Shown: positions 1 through 6,810 of the stretch, piece after piece
Numbering within the stretch: the stretch's first letter is position 1
Layout of the letters: each line of letters begins with the position of its first letter
Assembly (NCBI GenBank): GCA_002433465.1
Contig: DJIE01000018.1
Coordinates: forward strand, 1 to 14,159
DNA: 14,159 bases
From: Salinisphaera sp. UBA6602
GTDB taxonomy: Bacteria > Pseudomonadota > Gammaproteobacteria > Nevskiales > Salinisphaeraceae
Direction: 5' to 3'
The notes under the pieces: model-generated
Databases searched by the model: none
Told to the model about the DNA's origin: nothing
Seen by the model: only the letters and a program-made list of their open reading frames with translations
Program-made: the position numbers and the translations under genes

Positions 1-1420
1 CTATTTCTCGCCCGATCAGCAGGCGGCACGTTTCGCGACGTTCCAGGGCGCCGACCCGACCGGCTTCGGTAGCTACCACATCTTTCAGGGTGCCGAGCGC
101 CAGTATCTGGTTCTCGCGCTGGACTGGCGTACCGCCTTCGCCACCATCGACTGGGCCCAGTCGGTGCTGGACGCGCATCCGAACATGCCGACCATTCTGA
201 CCACGCATCAGCTGCTCAACATCGGCGCCGGCGATGAAGGCGACACCAACGCCATTTTCACCGACCACGGGCTGCGGCTCTGGCAGGGTCTGATCTACGA
301 CAACGACCAGATCTTTCTGACCATCAACGGCCACCACCATGGCGAAGCGTCGATGATCGCCAAGAACCGCTATGGTCGCGATGTGTTCATGGAAGTCGTG
401 GACTACCAGTCCGGCTTCTGGGGCGGCAACGGCATGCTGCAGCTCATTACGTTCGACACCGACAACGACATGCTGCGGTTCCGTTCTTTCTCGCCGTGGG
501 CGGCCGCCATCCCGCAAGCCGAGCGCGGGCCCGAAGATGAAGTCGAGCGCTGGAACTTCAGCGTACCGATGGACTTCGATGAACGCTTCGCCGGCCTGAA
601 CCAGAACGCGCTTCCCGCCTCTGCCGGCAATATCGACGGCACCGAAGCCTACTGGATTCTGGACGAAGACCATCAGGTCACGGGCGCCAACGGCAATCCC
701 GCGTTCATCGATGCCTCGGGCAACGGCAACACCATGCAGCTCACCGGACTGGCACCGGGCAGCGCCGATGAATCACAGTATTTCCGCGTCGTCGACGATG
801 CGCCCGCCTTCGGCCATGCCAGGGGCTCGGCACGGTTCACGCCGAACGGCGGCTATTCCGGCTACTATCTGCGCAGCGACGCGCCAGGGCTGACGTTTGA
901 CGAGGCCGCCAGCGGCAACGGCGGTTATCTGCCGCAGTACACCATCGAAGCGGTCGTACGCCTGCCGCGCGACTGGTCCGCCGACGCCTACGACTGGGCG
1001 GGCGTGCTCAACCATCTGCGCAACGTCAGCGATATCTGCAACTTCCATAACCTGGATTGCAGCGGCGGCGACACCGCGCCGGGACTCAACATCTCTTCGC
1101 TGGCAGAAATGCAGTGGGTGACGGTGTCCCAGAACGGCAAGATGGAAGATGCCTGGTCCTGGGAGCTCGATCGCGAGCGCTGGTACCACGTTGCGCTGGT
1201 CAACGACGGCGAATACCTGCGTATGTACGTCAATGGCCAGCAGACCATGCGCTCGGCCCAGGCGGTCAAGCAGGGGCTGCTCGCCGCCCCCGGCCGCCCG
1301 TGGTCGATCGGCATGAACGGCACCGAGAACGATCCCGGCAACCTGTTCTTTGGCGACATTGCCGAAGTACGCATCAACAGTCGCGTACTCGAACCGTCCG
1401 AATGGCTTTATAGCCAGTAA
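1..1420 (+). CDS. Metallophosphoesterase with C-terminal LamG domain, 5' end off the window
   Basis: The reading frame is open from the first complete codon (base 2) to TAA at 1418-1420, so the true start lies to the left. The visible N-terminal part is the end of a calcineurin-like metallophosphoesterase. It has a TTHQ segment (about 200-211) fitting the fourth metal-ligand motif, and NGHHHG (326-343), the closing GHxH motif, followed by the usual strands (DYQSGFWGGNG). The Asp/Asn metal motifs that start the fold are outside the window. From about 640 to the stop there is a LamG/concanavalin-like jelly roll: GNGNTMQLTG, YTIEAVVRL, WYHVALVNDGEYLRMYVNG and a terminal GDIAEVRINSRVL strand. Such fusions are exported, and the LamG part usually binds carbohydrate or another surface ligand. 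The signal peptide cannot be seen. The substrate (phosphomonoester, diester or nucleotide) cannot be told. Family call firm, specific reaction unknown. Confidence 0.85.
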   Translation, partial: YFSPDQQAARFATFQGADPTGFGSYHIFQGAERQYLVLALDWRTAFATIDWAQSVLDAHPNMPTILTTHQLLNIGAGDEGDTNAIFTDHGLRLWQGLIYDNDQIFLTINGHHHGEASMIAKNRYGRDVFMEVVDYQSGFWGGNGMLQLITFDTDNDMLRFRSFSPWAAAIPQAERGPEDEVERWNFSVPMDFDERFAGLNQNALPASAGNIDGTEAYWILDEDHQVTGANGNPAFIDASGNGNTMQLTGLAPGSADESQYFRVVDDAPAFGHARGSARFTPNGGYSGYYLRSDAPGLTFDEAASGNGGYLPQYTIEAVVRLPRDWSADAYDWAGVLNHLRNVSDICNFHNLDCSGGDTAPGLNISSLAEMQWVTVSQNGKMEDAWSWELDRERWYHVALVNDGEYLRMYVNGQQTMRSAQAVKQGLLAAPGRPWSIGMNGTENDPGNLFFGDIAEVRINSRVLEPSEWLYSQ

Positions 1421-1423
1421 AAA

Positions 1424-1470
1424 AGCACACCGGCCCGCCGCCGCACGATCGGCGCGCGGGCCGGGCTTCT
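1424..1470 (+). terminator. Hairpin terminator after the metallophosphoesterase
   Basis: A 9-bp perfect stem (CCGGCCCGC at 1430-1438 with GCGGGCCGG at 1456-1464) is continued by an inner 5-bp stem (1439-1443/1450-1454). It begins ten bases after the stop codon. It is preceded by an A run and followed by GCTTCT rather than a clean T run, so it is a GC-rich terminator of moderate quality. Confidence 0.55.
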
Positions 1471-1510
1471 ATCAATACACTCGAGAGGCTCGAATGCCTC
1501 ACCCCCTCCT

Positions 1511-1543
1511 CGCCCGTCATCCCTCATTTGGCGGGCGCTTTTT
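1511..1543 (+). terminator. Second hairpin with T5 tail
   Basis: CGCCCG at 1511-1516 pairs with CGGGCG at 1532-1537 across a 15-base loop, followed closely by TTTTT at 1539-1543. It resembles a backup intrinsic terminator for the phosphoesterase transcript. The stem is short and the loop long, so it is weaker than the one at 1430. Confidence 0.4.
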
Positions 1544-1735
1544 CCATCCCTCCCCGCAACGATCGACCAGTCGACGAAAGCCGCACAGGGTGCGGCCCCG
1601 GTGTGCGCTCATCTGCGTTGAACGTAGCCGAAGGCCTGCCTCGCGAAGCAACGCCACGTCCGCCGGCTCGGGCTTGATCCCAGCGCTCGTTTCGGTCAGC
1701 GTTGCCTGCTGTGCTTATCGTGTCGGCCCGGCCGC

Positions 1736-2254
1736 ATGTTCGATGATCTTTCCCTGCGCTGGCTTGCGGGCCAGGCATTCGGCCTGATTGCGCTGACGCT
1801 ATGCGTAGCCGGTTTTGCCAGCAAGCGCGACGATCGCCTGTTCTTTTTACTGTTGTTCGCCAACGTCGCCTTCGCCCTGCAGTTCGCGATGTTTCGCAGC
1901 TGGGCCGCCGCCGCGATCGCCGCCCTGATCGTGCTGCGTATCCATTGGGTCCGGCGCTACAAGGGCAGCGCGGCCGTCATGCGGGTCATGGCAGGCCTGA
2001 CCGTAATCGCCGCCGTGCTGACCTGGTCCGCGCCCCGCGATGGCTGGGCCCTGGCGGCAGGCCTGATCGGCACCTACGGCATGTTCATGCTTGAGGGCAT
2101 TGCCATGCGCTGGCTGCTGGCAGTGGCCGCCTTCTGCTGGGTGATCAGCAACCTGCTGGTCGGCTCAATCGGCGGCACCCTGGCCGAGTCCCTCATTCTG
2201 GTGACCAACCTGGTCACCATCGTCAGGCTCTATCGCGCCCGCAGACAAGACTGA
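1736..2254 (+). CDS. ygjV: YgjV-family inner-membrane protein
   Basis: This 172-residue integral membrane protein has about six hydrophobic segments, roughly residues 10-28, 35-52, 55-70, 84-98, 103-120 and 122-155, joined by short basic loops (SKRDDR, WVRRYKGS) and ending in a basic tail (RLYRARRQD). Length, helix pattern and composition fit the Imp-YgjV family (Escherichia coli YgjV is about 180 residues), whose function is unknown. The first ATG of the frame is used; no good Shine-Dalgarno site lies before it, so the start is uncertain. It is followed by a 173-base gap with the promoter of the next gene, so it is probably transcribed alone. I infer the family from pattern and cannot confirm it by alignment. 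Confidence 0.72.
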   Translation: MFDDLSLRWLAGQAFGLIALTLCVAGFASKRDDRLFFLLLFANVAFALQFAMFRSWAAAAIAALIVLRIHWVRRYKGSAAVMRVMAGLTVIAAVLTWSAPRDGWALAAGLIGTYGMFMLEGIAMRWLLAVAAFCWVISNLLVGSIGGTLAESLILVTNLVTIVRLYRARRQD

Positions 2255-2291
2255 TCGCGGCATCTTTCCCATTACTCCGACGAGGCCCTGT

Positions 2292-2320
2292 TTGACGGCG
2301 TACTGGCGCCTGCATAGGTT
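2292..2320 (+). promoter_or_regulatory. Sigma-70-type promoter for the propeller surface protein
   Basis: TTGACG (2292-2297), a 17-base spacer and TAGGTT (2315-2320) match the -35 and -10 boxes, including the key TA...T positions of the -10. Transcription would begin near 2327 and leave a leader of about 100 bases before the ATG at 2428. The leader contains a small hairpin, CGTGTT (2357-2362) with AACACG (2367-2372) around a CTCG loop. Confidence 0.5.
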
Positions 2321-2415
2321 AGTCAAGGGAACGAAAAACGTAGCGAATAGAATCCGCGTGTTCTCGAACACGACTGCTCAAAAAACAATACCTGCAGGCG
2401 GATCACAATTTGAAT

Positions 2416-2421
2416 AGGGGG
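2416..2421 (+). promoter_or_regulatory. Ribosome binding site deciding start at 2428
   Basis: AGGGGG lies six bases before the ATG at 2428. A TTG at 2410 would extend the frame by six codons but would place this site inside the gene, and the extension is not needed for the signal peptide. Confidence 0.65.
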
Positions 2422-2427
2422 ACGGGG

Positions 2428-4269
2428 ATGCGATACGGGATATCAGGCATGGCTGCGCTTGGCCGCGGCCTATCTTTTTCGGTGCTGTTGCTCGGTGCCA
2501 CACTGGCCGGCGCCAATACGGATATGGCGGATAGTCCGCTCGAAGACGCACAGACAGTTACCGATAATAATTCGGCACAGGGTATAGCCATACTCAGCGA
2601 CGCTCTCGGCAACGTCGTCACCCTTTATGAGGCAAATCAGAGCGACGATAACGATGCGATCCTCGCTCGACGGTTTCCAAACAACAGCGATGGTTTGGGC
2701 GAACCCGTCATAATCGATACGCTCACTGCAGCAGAGAGTCGTCTGGATAGCGAAGCTGCTATGGAATCGGACGGCGATATCGTGCTGGTCTGGAATCAGC
2801 TGCCAGAAGCCAATAGCGGCGAGCGACCGCTGGTACTGCAACGCTTCGACCGGGACTTTCAGGCGACAGGCGGCCGTTCGATACTTACCGCCAACGCAAA
2901 CGGGCTGGCCGATATGGACGTCAACGACAATGGCGATATGGCCGTGGCCTGGCCCATCGATAACGATACCGTGTTCGGCGCCCAGGTCATCCAGCGTTTC
3001 AACGACCAGGGCGACGCGACAAGCGACATGTTTACGCTTGTCGACGACGACAACGAGTTGATTACCGACGTCGCGATCGCGCCGTCGGGTGCATTCGTGG
3101 CCAGCTATATCGACGGCCGCAGCGATTCGACGAGGAATGCGTCGGTCTACGTCCAGCTGTTCGATGCGCAGGGCCAACGGCTAGGCGACCCCATTCAGGT
3201 AAATAGCGACGCGACCGATTCATTCAGGACTGCAGTCGACATGGACACCGAGGGCCGGTTCGTCGTGGCCTGGAGCGACGACGACGCCGAAATCGTGACC
3301 GCCCGCCGTTTCGATAGCACAGGCCAGCCACTGGGAGAGCAGTTCCAGGTGAGCGGTAATGAAGGCAATCGTGACCCCCGTCTCGCCTACGATGCCAAGG
3401 GACGGTTCGTTGTCCTCTGGCGTGGTAACGATGAAGTCTTTGCCCGACGTTATAACGCACAGGGCGAACCCGCCGAAGTCGTCACGCTCTACAGCGGCCA
3501 GACGCCGGCATACCTTGATGTCGCCAGCGATGCCGACGGCGACTACGCTGCAATCTGGACTGAAATCTCTGACAATTCGCCCGACCGAGGCATTTATGCG
3601 CGGCGCTACGTCGGCGCGGAAAACGTGGATCTGGCGGTCAGTCTGGTACCCGCGAACAATTCGGTCGCGCCCGGCGCAACGGTCGGCTATCGACTGGCGG
3701 TCGATAACAACCACGAAATTGCGGCACCCGTGCGCACCGAACTCCCCGGCGCGAACACGATCAACCAGGCCATCGGTGCGGCCACCGGCGTAGTCACGAC
3801 GGTCACGCTGCCGGCTGGCCTGTCAGAGATCACGATATCCGATCAGAGCGCGCTCGACGGACGCAGCTTCGACTGCAACACAGCAGCCGCCACTACGCGA
3901 ACCTGCCGGCTCGCCGGGGCGTTGTACGCCGGCGAAAGCCTGTCCGCGCGCATTACCGCTACGGCCGGCGATAAGCTACAAACCCTGGAAAGCACGGTTG
4001 CGGTCACGGCCCGCCAGTTCGATAGCGACGAATCCTCGGATACCGGTAATAATCGCGATAGCGCCAGCGTTTCGGTTACCGCCGACAGCGCAGGCGATGC
4101 CAGCGACGCCGAAGCGAACGAGGACGACGATAGTGGCAGCGGGGGCGGCTGCACGATGGCCGGCAACGCGGCTTTCGATCCGACGTTCTTCATTCTGCTC
4201 GCCTGTGCCGGGTTGCTGCTGGCCAGTCGTCATCGCAAACGTGTAGACGTTCGCCGGGCGGCCCAGTAA
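2428..4269 (+). CDS. Exported seven-repeat propeller protein with DUF11-like domain and C-terminal sorting tail
   Basis: A 613-residue exported protein. Residues 1-29 are a signal peptide (hydrophobic FSVLLLGATLAGA, likely cut before NTDM). Seven repeats of 46-55 residues share a Gly, a beta strand and an aromatic: GNVVTLY (61), GDIVLVW (116), GDMAVAW (169), GAFVASY (221), GRFVVAW (276), GRFVVLW (325), GDYAAIW (371). Most are followed by a strand of the type ARRFD. This suggests a seven-bladed beta-propeller over about 50-395. Residues 400-553 look like a DUF11/CARDB-type immunoglobulin fold, with Cys483 and Cys493 placed for a disulfide. An Asp/Glu-rich linker leads to GSGGGC (570-575), a hydrophobic helix (585-600) and RHRKR: a tripartite sorting tail of the GlyGly-CTERM/JDVT-CTERM kind. 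It is probably cell-surface or released after cleavage. The ligand is unknown. The start rests on the AGGGGG site. It has its own promoter and no gene follows closely. Confidence 0.85.
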   Translation: MRYGISGMAALGRGLSFSVLLLGATLAGANTDMADSPLEDAQTVTDNNSAQGIAILSDALGNVVTLYEANQSDDNDAILARRFPNNSDGLGEPVIIDTLTAAESRLDSEAAMESDGDIVLVWNQLPEANSGERPLVLQRFDRDFQATGGRSILTANANGLADMDVNDNGDMAVAWPIDNDTVFGAQVIQRFNDQGDATSDMFTLVDDDNELITDVAIAPSGAFVASYIDGRSDSTRNASVYVQLFDAQGQRLGDPIQVNSDATDSFRTAVDMDTEGRFVVAWSDDDAEIVTARRFDSTGQPLGEQFQVSGNEGNRDPRLAYDAKGRFVVLWRGNDEVFARRYNAQGEPAEVVTLYSGQTPAYLDVASDADGDYAAIWTEISDNSPDRGIYARRYVGAENVDLAVSLVPANNSVAPGATVGYRLAVDNNHEIAAPVRTELPGANTINQAIGAATGVVTTVTLPAGLSEITISDQSALDGRSFDCNTAAATTRTCRLAGALYAGESLSARITATAGDKLQTLESTVAVTARQFDSDESSDTGNNRDSASVSVTADSAGDASDAEANEDDDSGSGGGCTMAGNAAFDPTFFILLACAGLLLASRHRKRVDVRRAAQ

Positions 4270-4626
4270 AAGGCTGCGCCGCATGCGGCCCCTCGCCTAG
4301 GGCGCGGGGCTGTTGCCCAAGCGTCGCATCGGACCGGTGACGTTGCCTGCTCTGGACTACGGTAGCTTGCTCGCGCGTCGCTACCGAACGTCTGGCGCAG
4401 CGCATGACGCTAGTCGACCCGTTGGCACCAGACGCACAGTCGGCGGCTGGTCTGCCAGGCGCTCAGCCCGGGCGGTGCGTAAACCGATGGTCGAGTGAGT
4501 CATCGGTCAAAGCGCAGAGCACGCGGCTCCAGCCTGGCTTGGTAACAGGCCTTGCCAACCCGGGCGACGCGACCCGCTGCCCTCGAACTCGTGGCTGTGC
4601 GAAAAAACCACCGGGCGTTCGCAAAC
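4270..4626. other. Gap between convergent genes
   Basis: This stretch separates the + strand propeller gene from the terminator of the - strand cpdB-like operon. No reading frame in it resembles a known protein; the longer frames that cross it are shadows with Arg/Pro/Gly-rich content. Apart from the weak hairpin at 4288-4310 I see nothing functional. It could be degraded sequence. Confidence 0.45.
4288..4310 (+). terminator. Weak GC hairpin after the propeller gene
   Basis: GCCCC (4288-4292) pairs with GGGGC (4306-4310), with an inner CGCC/GGCG stem (4294-4297/4301-4304). It starts 19 bases after the stop. No T run follows, so it may only stall transcription. Confidence 0.3.
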
Positions 4627-4663
4627 AAAAAGCCCGCTGCCTGAAACCGTTCAGACAGCGGGC
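4627..4663 (-). terminator. Strong intrinsic terminator of the OB-fold/cpdB operon
   Basis: An 8-bp perfect stem (4632-4639 with 4656-4663) is extended by an inner stem CTGAA/TTCAG (4641-4645/4650-4654). On the - strand it is followed at once by TTTTT (4631-4627). It lies 19 bases past the stop codon of the nucleotidase gene. Confidence 0.88.
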
Positions 4664-4682
4664 CCGAGTTGGCCGAATTGGC

Positions 4683-6764
4683 TTATTGCAGGTTCAGTTC
4701 GTAGACCCGCTCGTCGTTGTCGTTCACGCGTATGAAACGCGCGTCGAAGGCATCGCTGGCCATGGACTGCTCCTCGACGAAGTTGCGGGCGCGGTCGGTG
4801 TTGGGCACCCGGAAGGTCAGCGTGAGATCCACGCCGCTCTGGATGGGCGCAAACCGCCAGTTGCCGTCGGCCGTGGGCGTGACCGGCGTGTTATCGCGGA
4901 TATAGTCGGCCAGAATCGTGCGATTGGCGTCGGGCGAGTTGAACAAGATGTGATCGGGGCCGGTGCCCGGGAACTGGCCGCCGTTGGCGCGATAGTTGTT
5001 GGTGGCCACGATGAATTCCTGATCGTCACGCACCGCCTGGCCGTCATAGCTCAGGTTGCGGATACGATTGGCGTCGGCGTTCACCACCTGGCAGTTACGG
5101 TCAAAGCGCGGCGGCTGGGTGACGTCGATCTGATAGCTCACGCCGTCGATCACGTCGAAGTTGTAGGTGGGAAAGCCGGTGTAGTTGACCAGGGGCTGCG
5201 GCTCACTTGACTCAGGGTCGATCTGGAAGAACTGCGACGCCGAGCATTCCAGCCAGCCCTTGAGTTCGCGGCCGGTGACCTTCACCGCGACCAGCGTATT
5301 CGGGTAGAGATACAGGTCTGCAGCATTGCGCAGGGTCAGTTCGCCCTCGGGCACGGTGGTGAAGTCGCTTTCGTTGGCACAGACGCCGTTGCGATCGCAG
5401 GCCTTGAACGGCGCGGCGGCCGACAGAACCGGCAGATCCTGCAGGTTGACGTCGCCCTTGATCAGATTTTCCACGTAGGCCTTCTGGGAATCGGCCACGA
5501 TCTGGACCGACGGATCGTCCTTGACCAGCGCCAGGAAGCTGAAGATATCGTCGGTGGATTCGCCCAGCGGCTGGCTCATGTAGTCGCGGGTGGCCTGGTC
5601 GTCGCTGGCGATGAGCGCCTTGATGGTGCCGTCGGCTTCCACCAGCGACTTGCCGTCGGCAAAGATCGGCCGGGCGACGGCTTTCGAATCGGCCACGCTC
5701 CAGGTCTCGGTATCGGGGTCGTAGTTGAGCGTGAAGTCCACGATGCCCAGATGATCGCCCCAGAAGCCGGGCATGACCGCGGGTACGCCCTTGATCGCGC
5801 CCCGCTCGAGATCGACATCCGGCGTATCGGCAAACGCCGGGCCGGGGAACACCAGATGGGCATGGCCCATGAGGATGGCGTCGATACCGGGCACATCGGC
5901 GAGATACCAGCTGCTGTTCTCGGCGCGCTTGGCCGGGTCGTAGTCTTCGGTATTCACGCCGGAATGGGCGATCGCCACCACCAGATCGGCGCCCTTCTCC
6001 TTCATCTCGGGCACATAGCGCTCGGCCATGGCCTTGATGTCCTTGGTGACGACAGTGCCTTCCAGATTGGAGCGATCCCACTGCATGATCTGCGGCGGCA
6101 CGAAGCCGATAAAGCCGACCGTGATCTCGTGCTGGCGACCATCGCGGTCGGTCAGCGACTGGGTGACCAGCTTGTAAGGCTCGAAGTACGGCACGTCGTT
6201 GTCGGGATTATCGTCGCCGTCGTCCTTGAAGATGTTGGCGCTGATATAGCCGAAGTTGGCGTCATCGACGGCGTTGGCCAGATAGTCCAGCCCGTAGTTG
6301 AACTCGTGGTTGCCGTAGTTGGCCACGACATAGTTGAGCGTATTCATGGCCGTATAGACCGGGTGTACCTCACCCTTGGCCAGCCCCTCGGCGGCACGCC
6401 AGTCGCCCATCGGGCTGCCCTGGATGAGATCGCCGTTGTCGACCAGCATGGTATTGCCGGTGACGTCCATTTCCTCGCGGGCTTGATGAACGAGCGTCGC
6501 GGTACGCACCAGGCCGATGCCCGGGTCCGGCGTGTCGTTGTAGTAGTTGTAGTCGTTGACGTTGGCGTGGATATCGGTGGTTTCCATCACCCGGAAATCC
6601 ACCGTGGCCGTCTGTGCGGGGCTCGCATCCGAGCCAGTGTTATCGCGCGCCACCGTATCGTCGTCGTTGTCGTCGCTACAGCCACTGAGGACGACGCCCA
6701 GCGCGAGCGCGCCAAAAACGAGCATGCGTTTCGACAGCAAGGGCATACGTTGAATCGAAGTCAT
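4683..6764 (-). CDS. cpdB: CpdB-like 2',3'-cyclic-nucleotide phosphodiesterase/3'-nucleotidase, lipoprotein
   Basis: A 693-residue protein. Residues 1-29 are a lipoprotein signal ending in the lipobox LSGC (Cys29), then an Asp-rich tether. The metallophosphatase domain has all expected motifs: TDIH (Asp64, His66), NGDLIQG (Asp112), GNHEF (Asn152, His153), AHSG (His267) and GHAH (His301, His303). The C-terminal 5'-nucleotidase substrate domain is of the CpdB type: PNTLVAVKVTGRELKGWLE (488-506), GFPTYNFDVIDGV (530-542) and NNYRANGGQFPG (589-600). E. coli CpdB is about 650 residues and soluble in the periplasm; this one should be membrane-tethered. It hydrolyses 2',3'-cyclic nucleotides and 3'-nucleotides to nucleoside and phosphate. 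The start is the ATG just before the signal peptide; longer in-frame extension would overlap the upstream gene. No clear Shine-Dalgarno site is seen. The gene follows the OB-fold gene by 46 bases with no terminator, so they are likely co-transcribed. Confidence 0.9.
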   Translation of the reverse strand: MTSIQRMPLLSKRMLVFGALALGVVLSGCSDDNDDDTVARDNTGSDASPAQTATVDFRVMETTDIHANVNDYNYYNDTPDPGIGLVRTATLVHQAREEMDVTGNTMLVDNGDLIQGSPMGDWRAAEGLAKGEVHPVYTAMNTLNYVVANYGNHEFNYGLDYLANAVDDANFGYISANIFKDDGDDNPDNDVPYFEPYKLVTQSLTDRDGRQHEITVGFIGFVPPQIMQWDRSNLEGTVVTKDIKAMAERYVPEMKEKGADLVVAIAHSGVNTEDYDPAKRAENSSWYLADVPGIDAILMGHAHLVFPGPAFADTPDVDLERGAIKGVPAVMPGFWGDHLGIVDFTLNYDPDTETWSVADSKAVARPIFADGKSLVEADGTIKALIASDDQATRDYMSQPLGESTDDIFSFLALVKDDPSVQIVADSQKAYVENLIKGDVNLQDLPVLSAAAPFKACDRNGVCANESDFTTVPEGELTLRNAADLYLYPNTLVAVKVTGRELKGWLECSASQFFQIDPESSEPQPLVNYTGFPTYNFDVIDGVSYQIDVTQPPRFDRNCQVVNADANRIRNLSYDGQAVRDDQEFIVATNNYRANGGQFPGTGPDHILFNSPDANRTILADYIRDNTPVTPTADGNWRFAPIQSGVDLTLTFRVPNTDRARNFVEEQSMASDAFDARFIRVNDNDERVYELNLQ

Positions 6765-6810
6765 GATGTAAACCGCAGAATGATGTGAAAAGCTAAGAAC
6801 GAAGGGTTTA

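Larger units (their letters stand above)
1421..1735. other. Gap between phosphoesterase and ygjV-like gene; hairpins only
   Basis: I see no gene in this 315-base stretch. Short reading frames that cross it on both strands are rich in Arg/Pro/Ser and match no family I know. It holds at least four perfect inverted repeats: 1430-1438/1456-1464, 1485-1489/1496-1500, 1511-1516/1532-1537 and 1580-1586/1590-1596. The first and third look like terminators and are listed separately. I could not find a convincing promoter for the downstream gene. Confidence 0.5.

Noticed and set aside
2199..2219. Inverted repeat GGTGACC/GGTCACC near the 3' end of the ygjV-like gene
   Set aside because: It arises from repeated codons for Leu-Val-Thr inside a coding region and has no T run; probably coincidence.
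4404..5210. 268-codon + strand reading frame crossing the gap and the end of the nucleotidase gene
   Set aside because: It runs through the terminator hairpin and then antisense to a real gene; no family resemblance.
5751..6788. 345-codon + strand reading frame opposite the nucleotidase gene
   Set aside because: It is the antisense of a well-supported gene, is Val/His/Gly/Arg-rich as such shadows are in GC-rich DNA, and has no recognisable domain.
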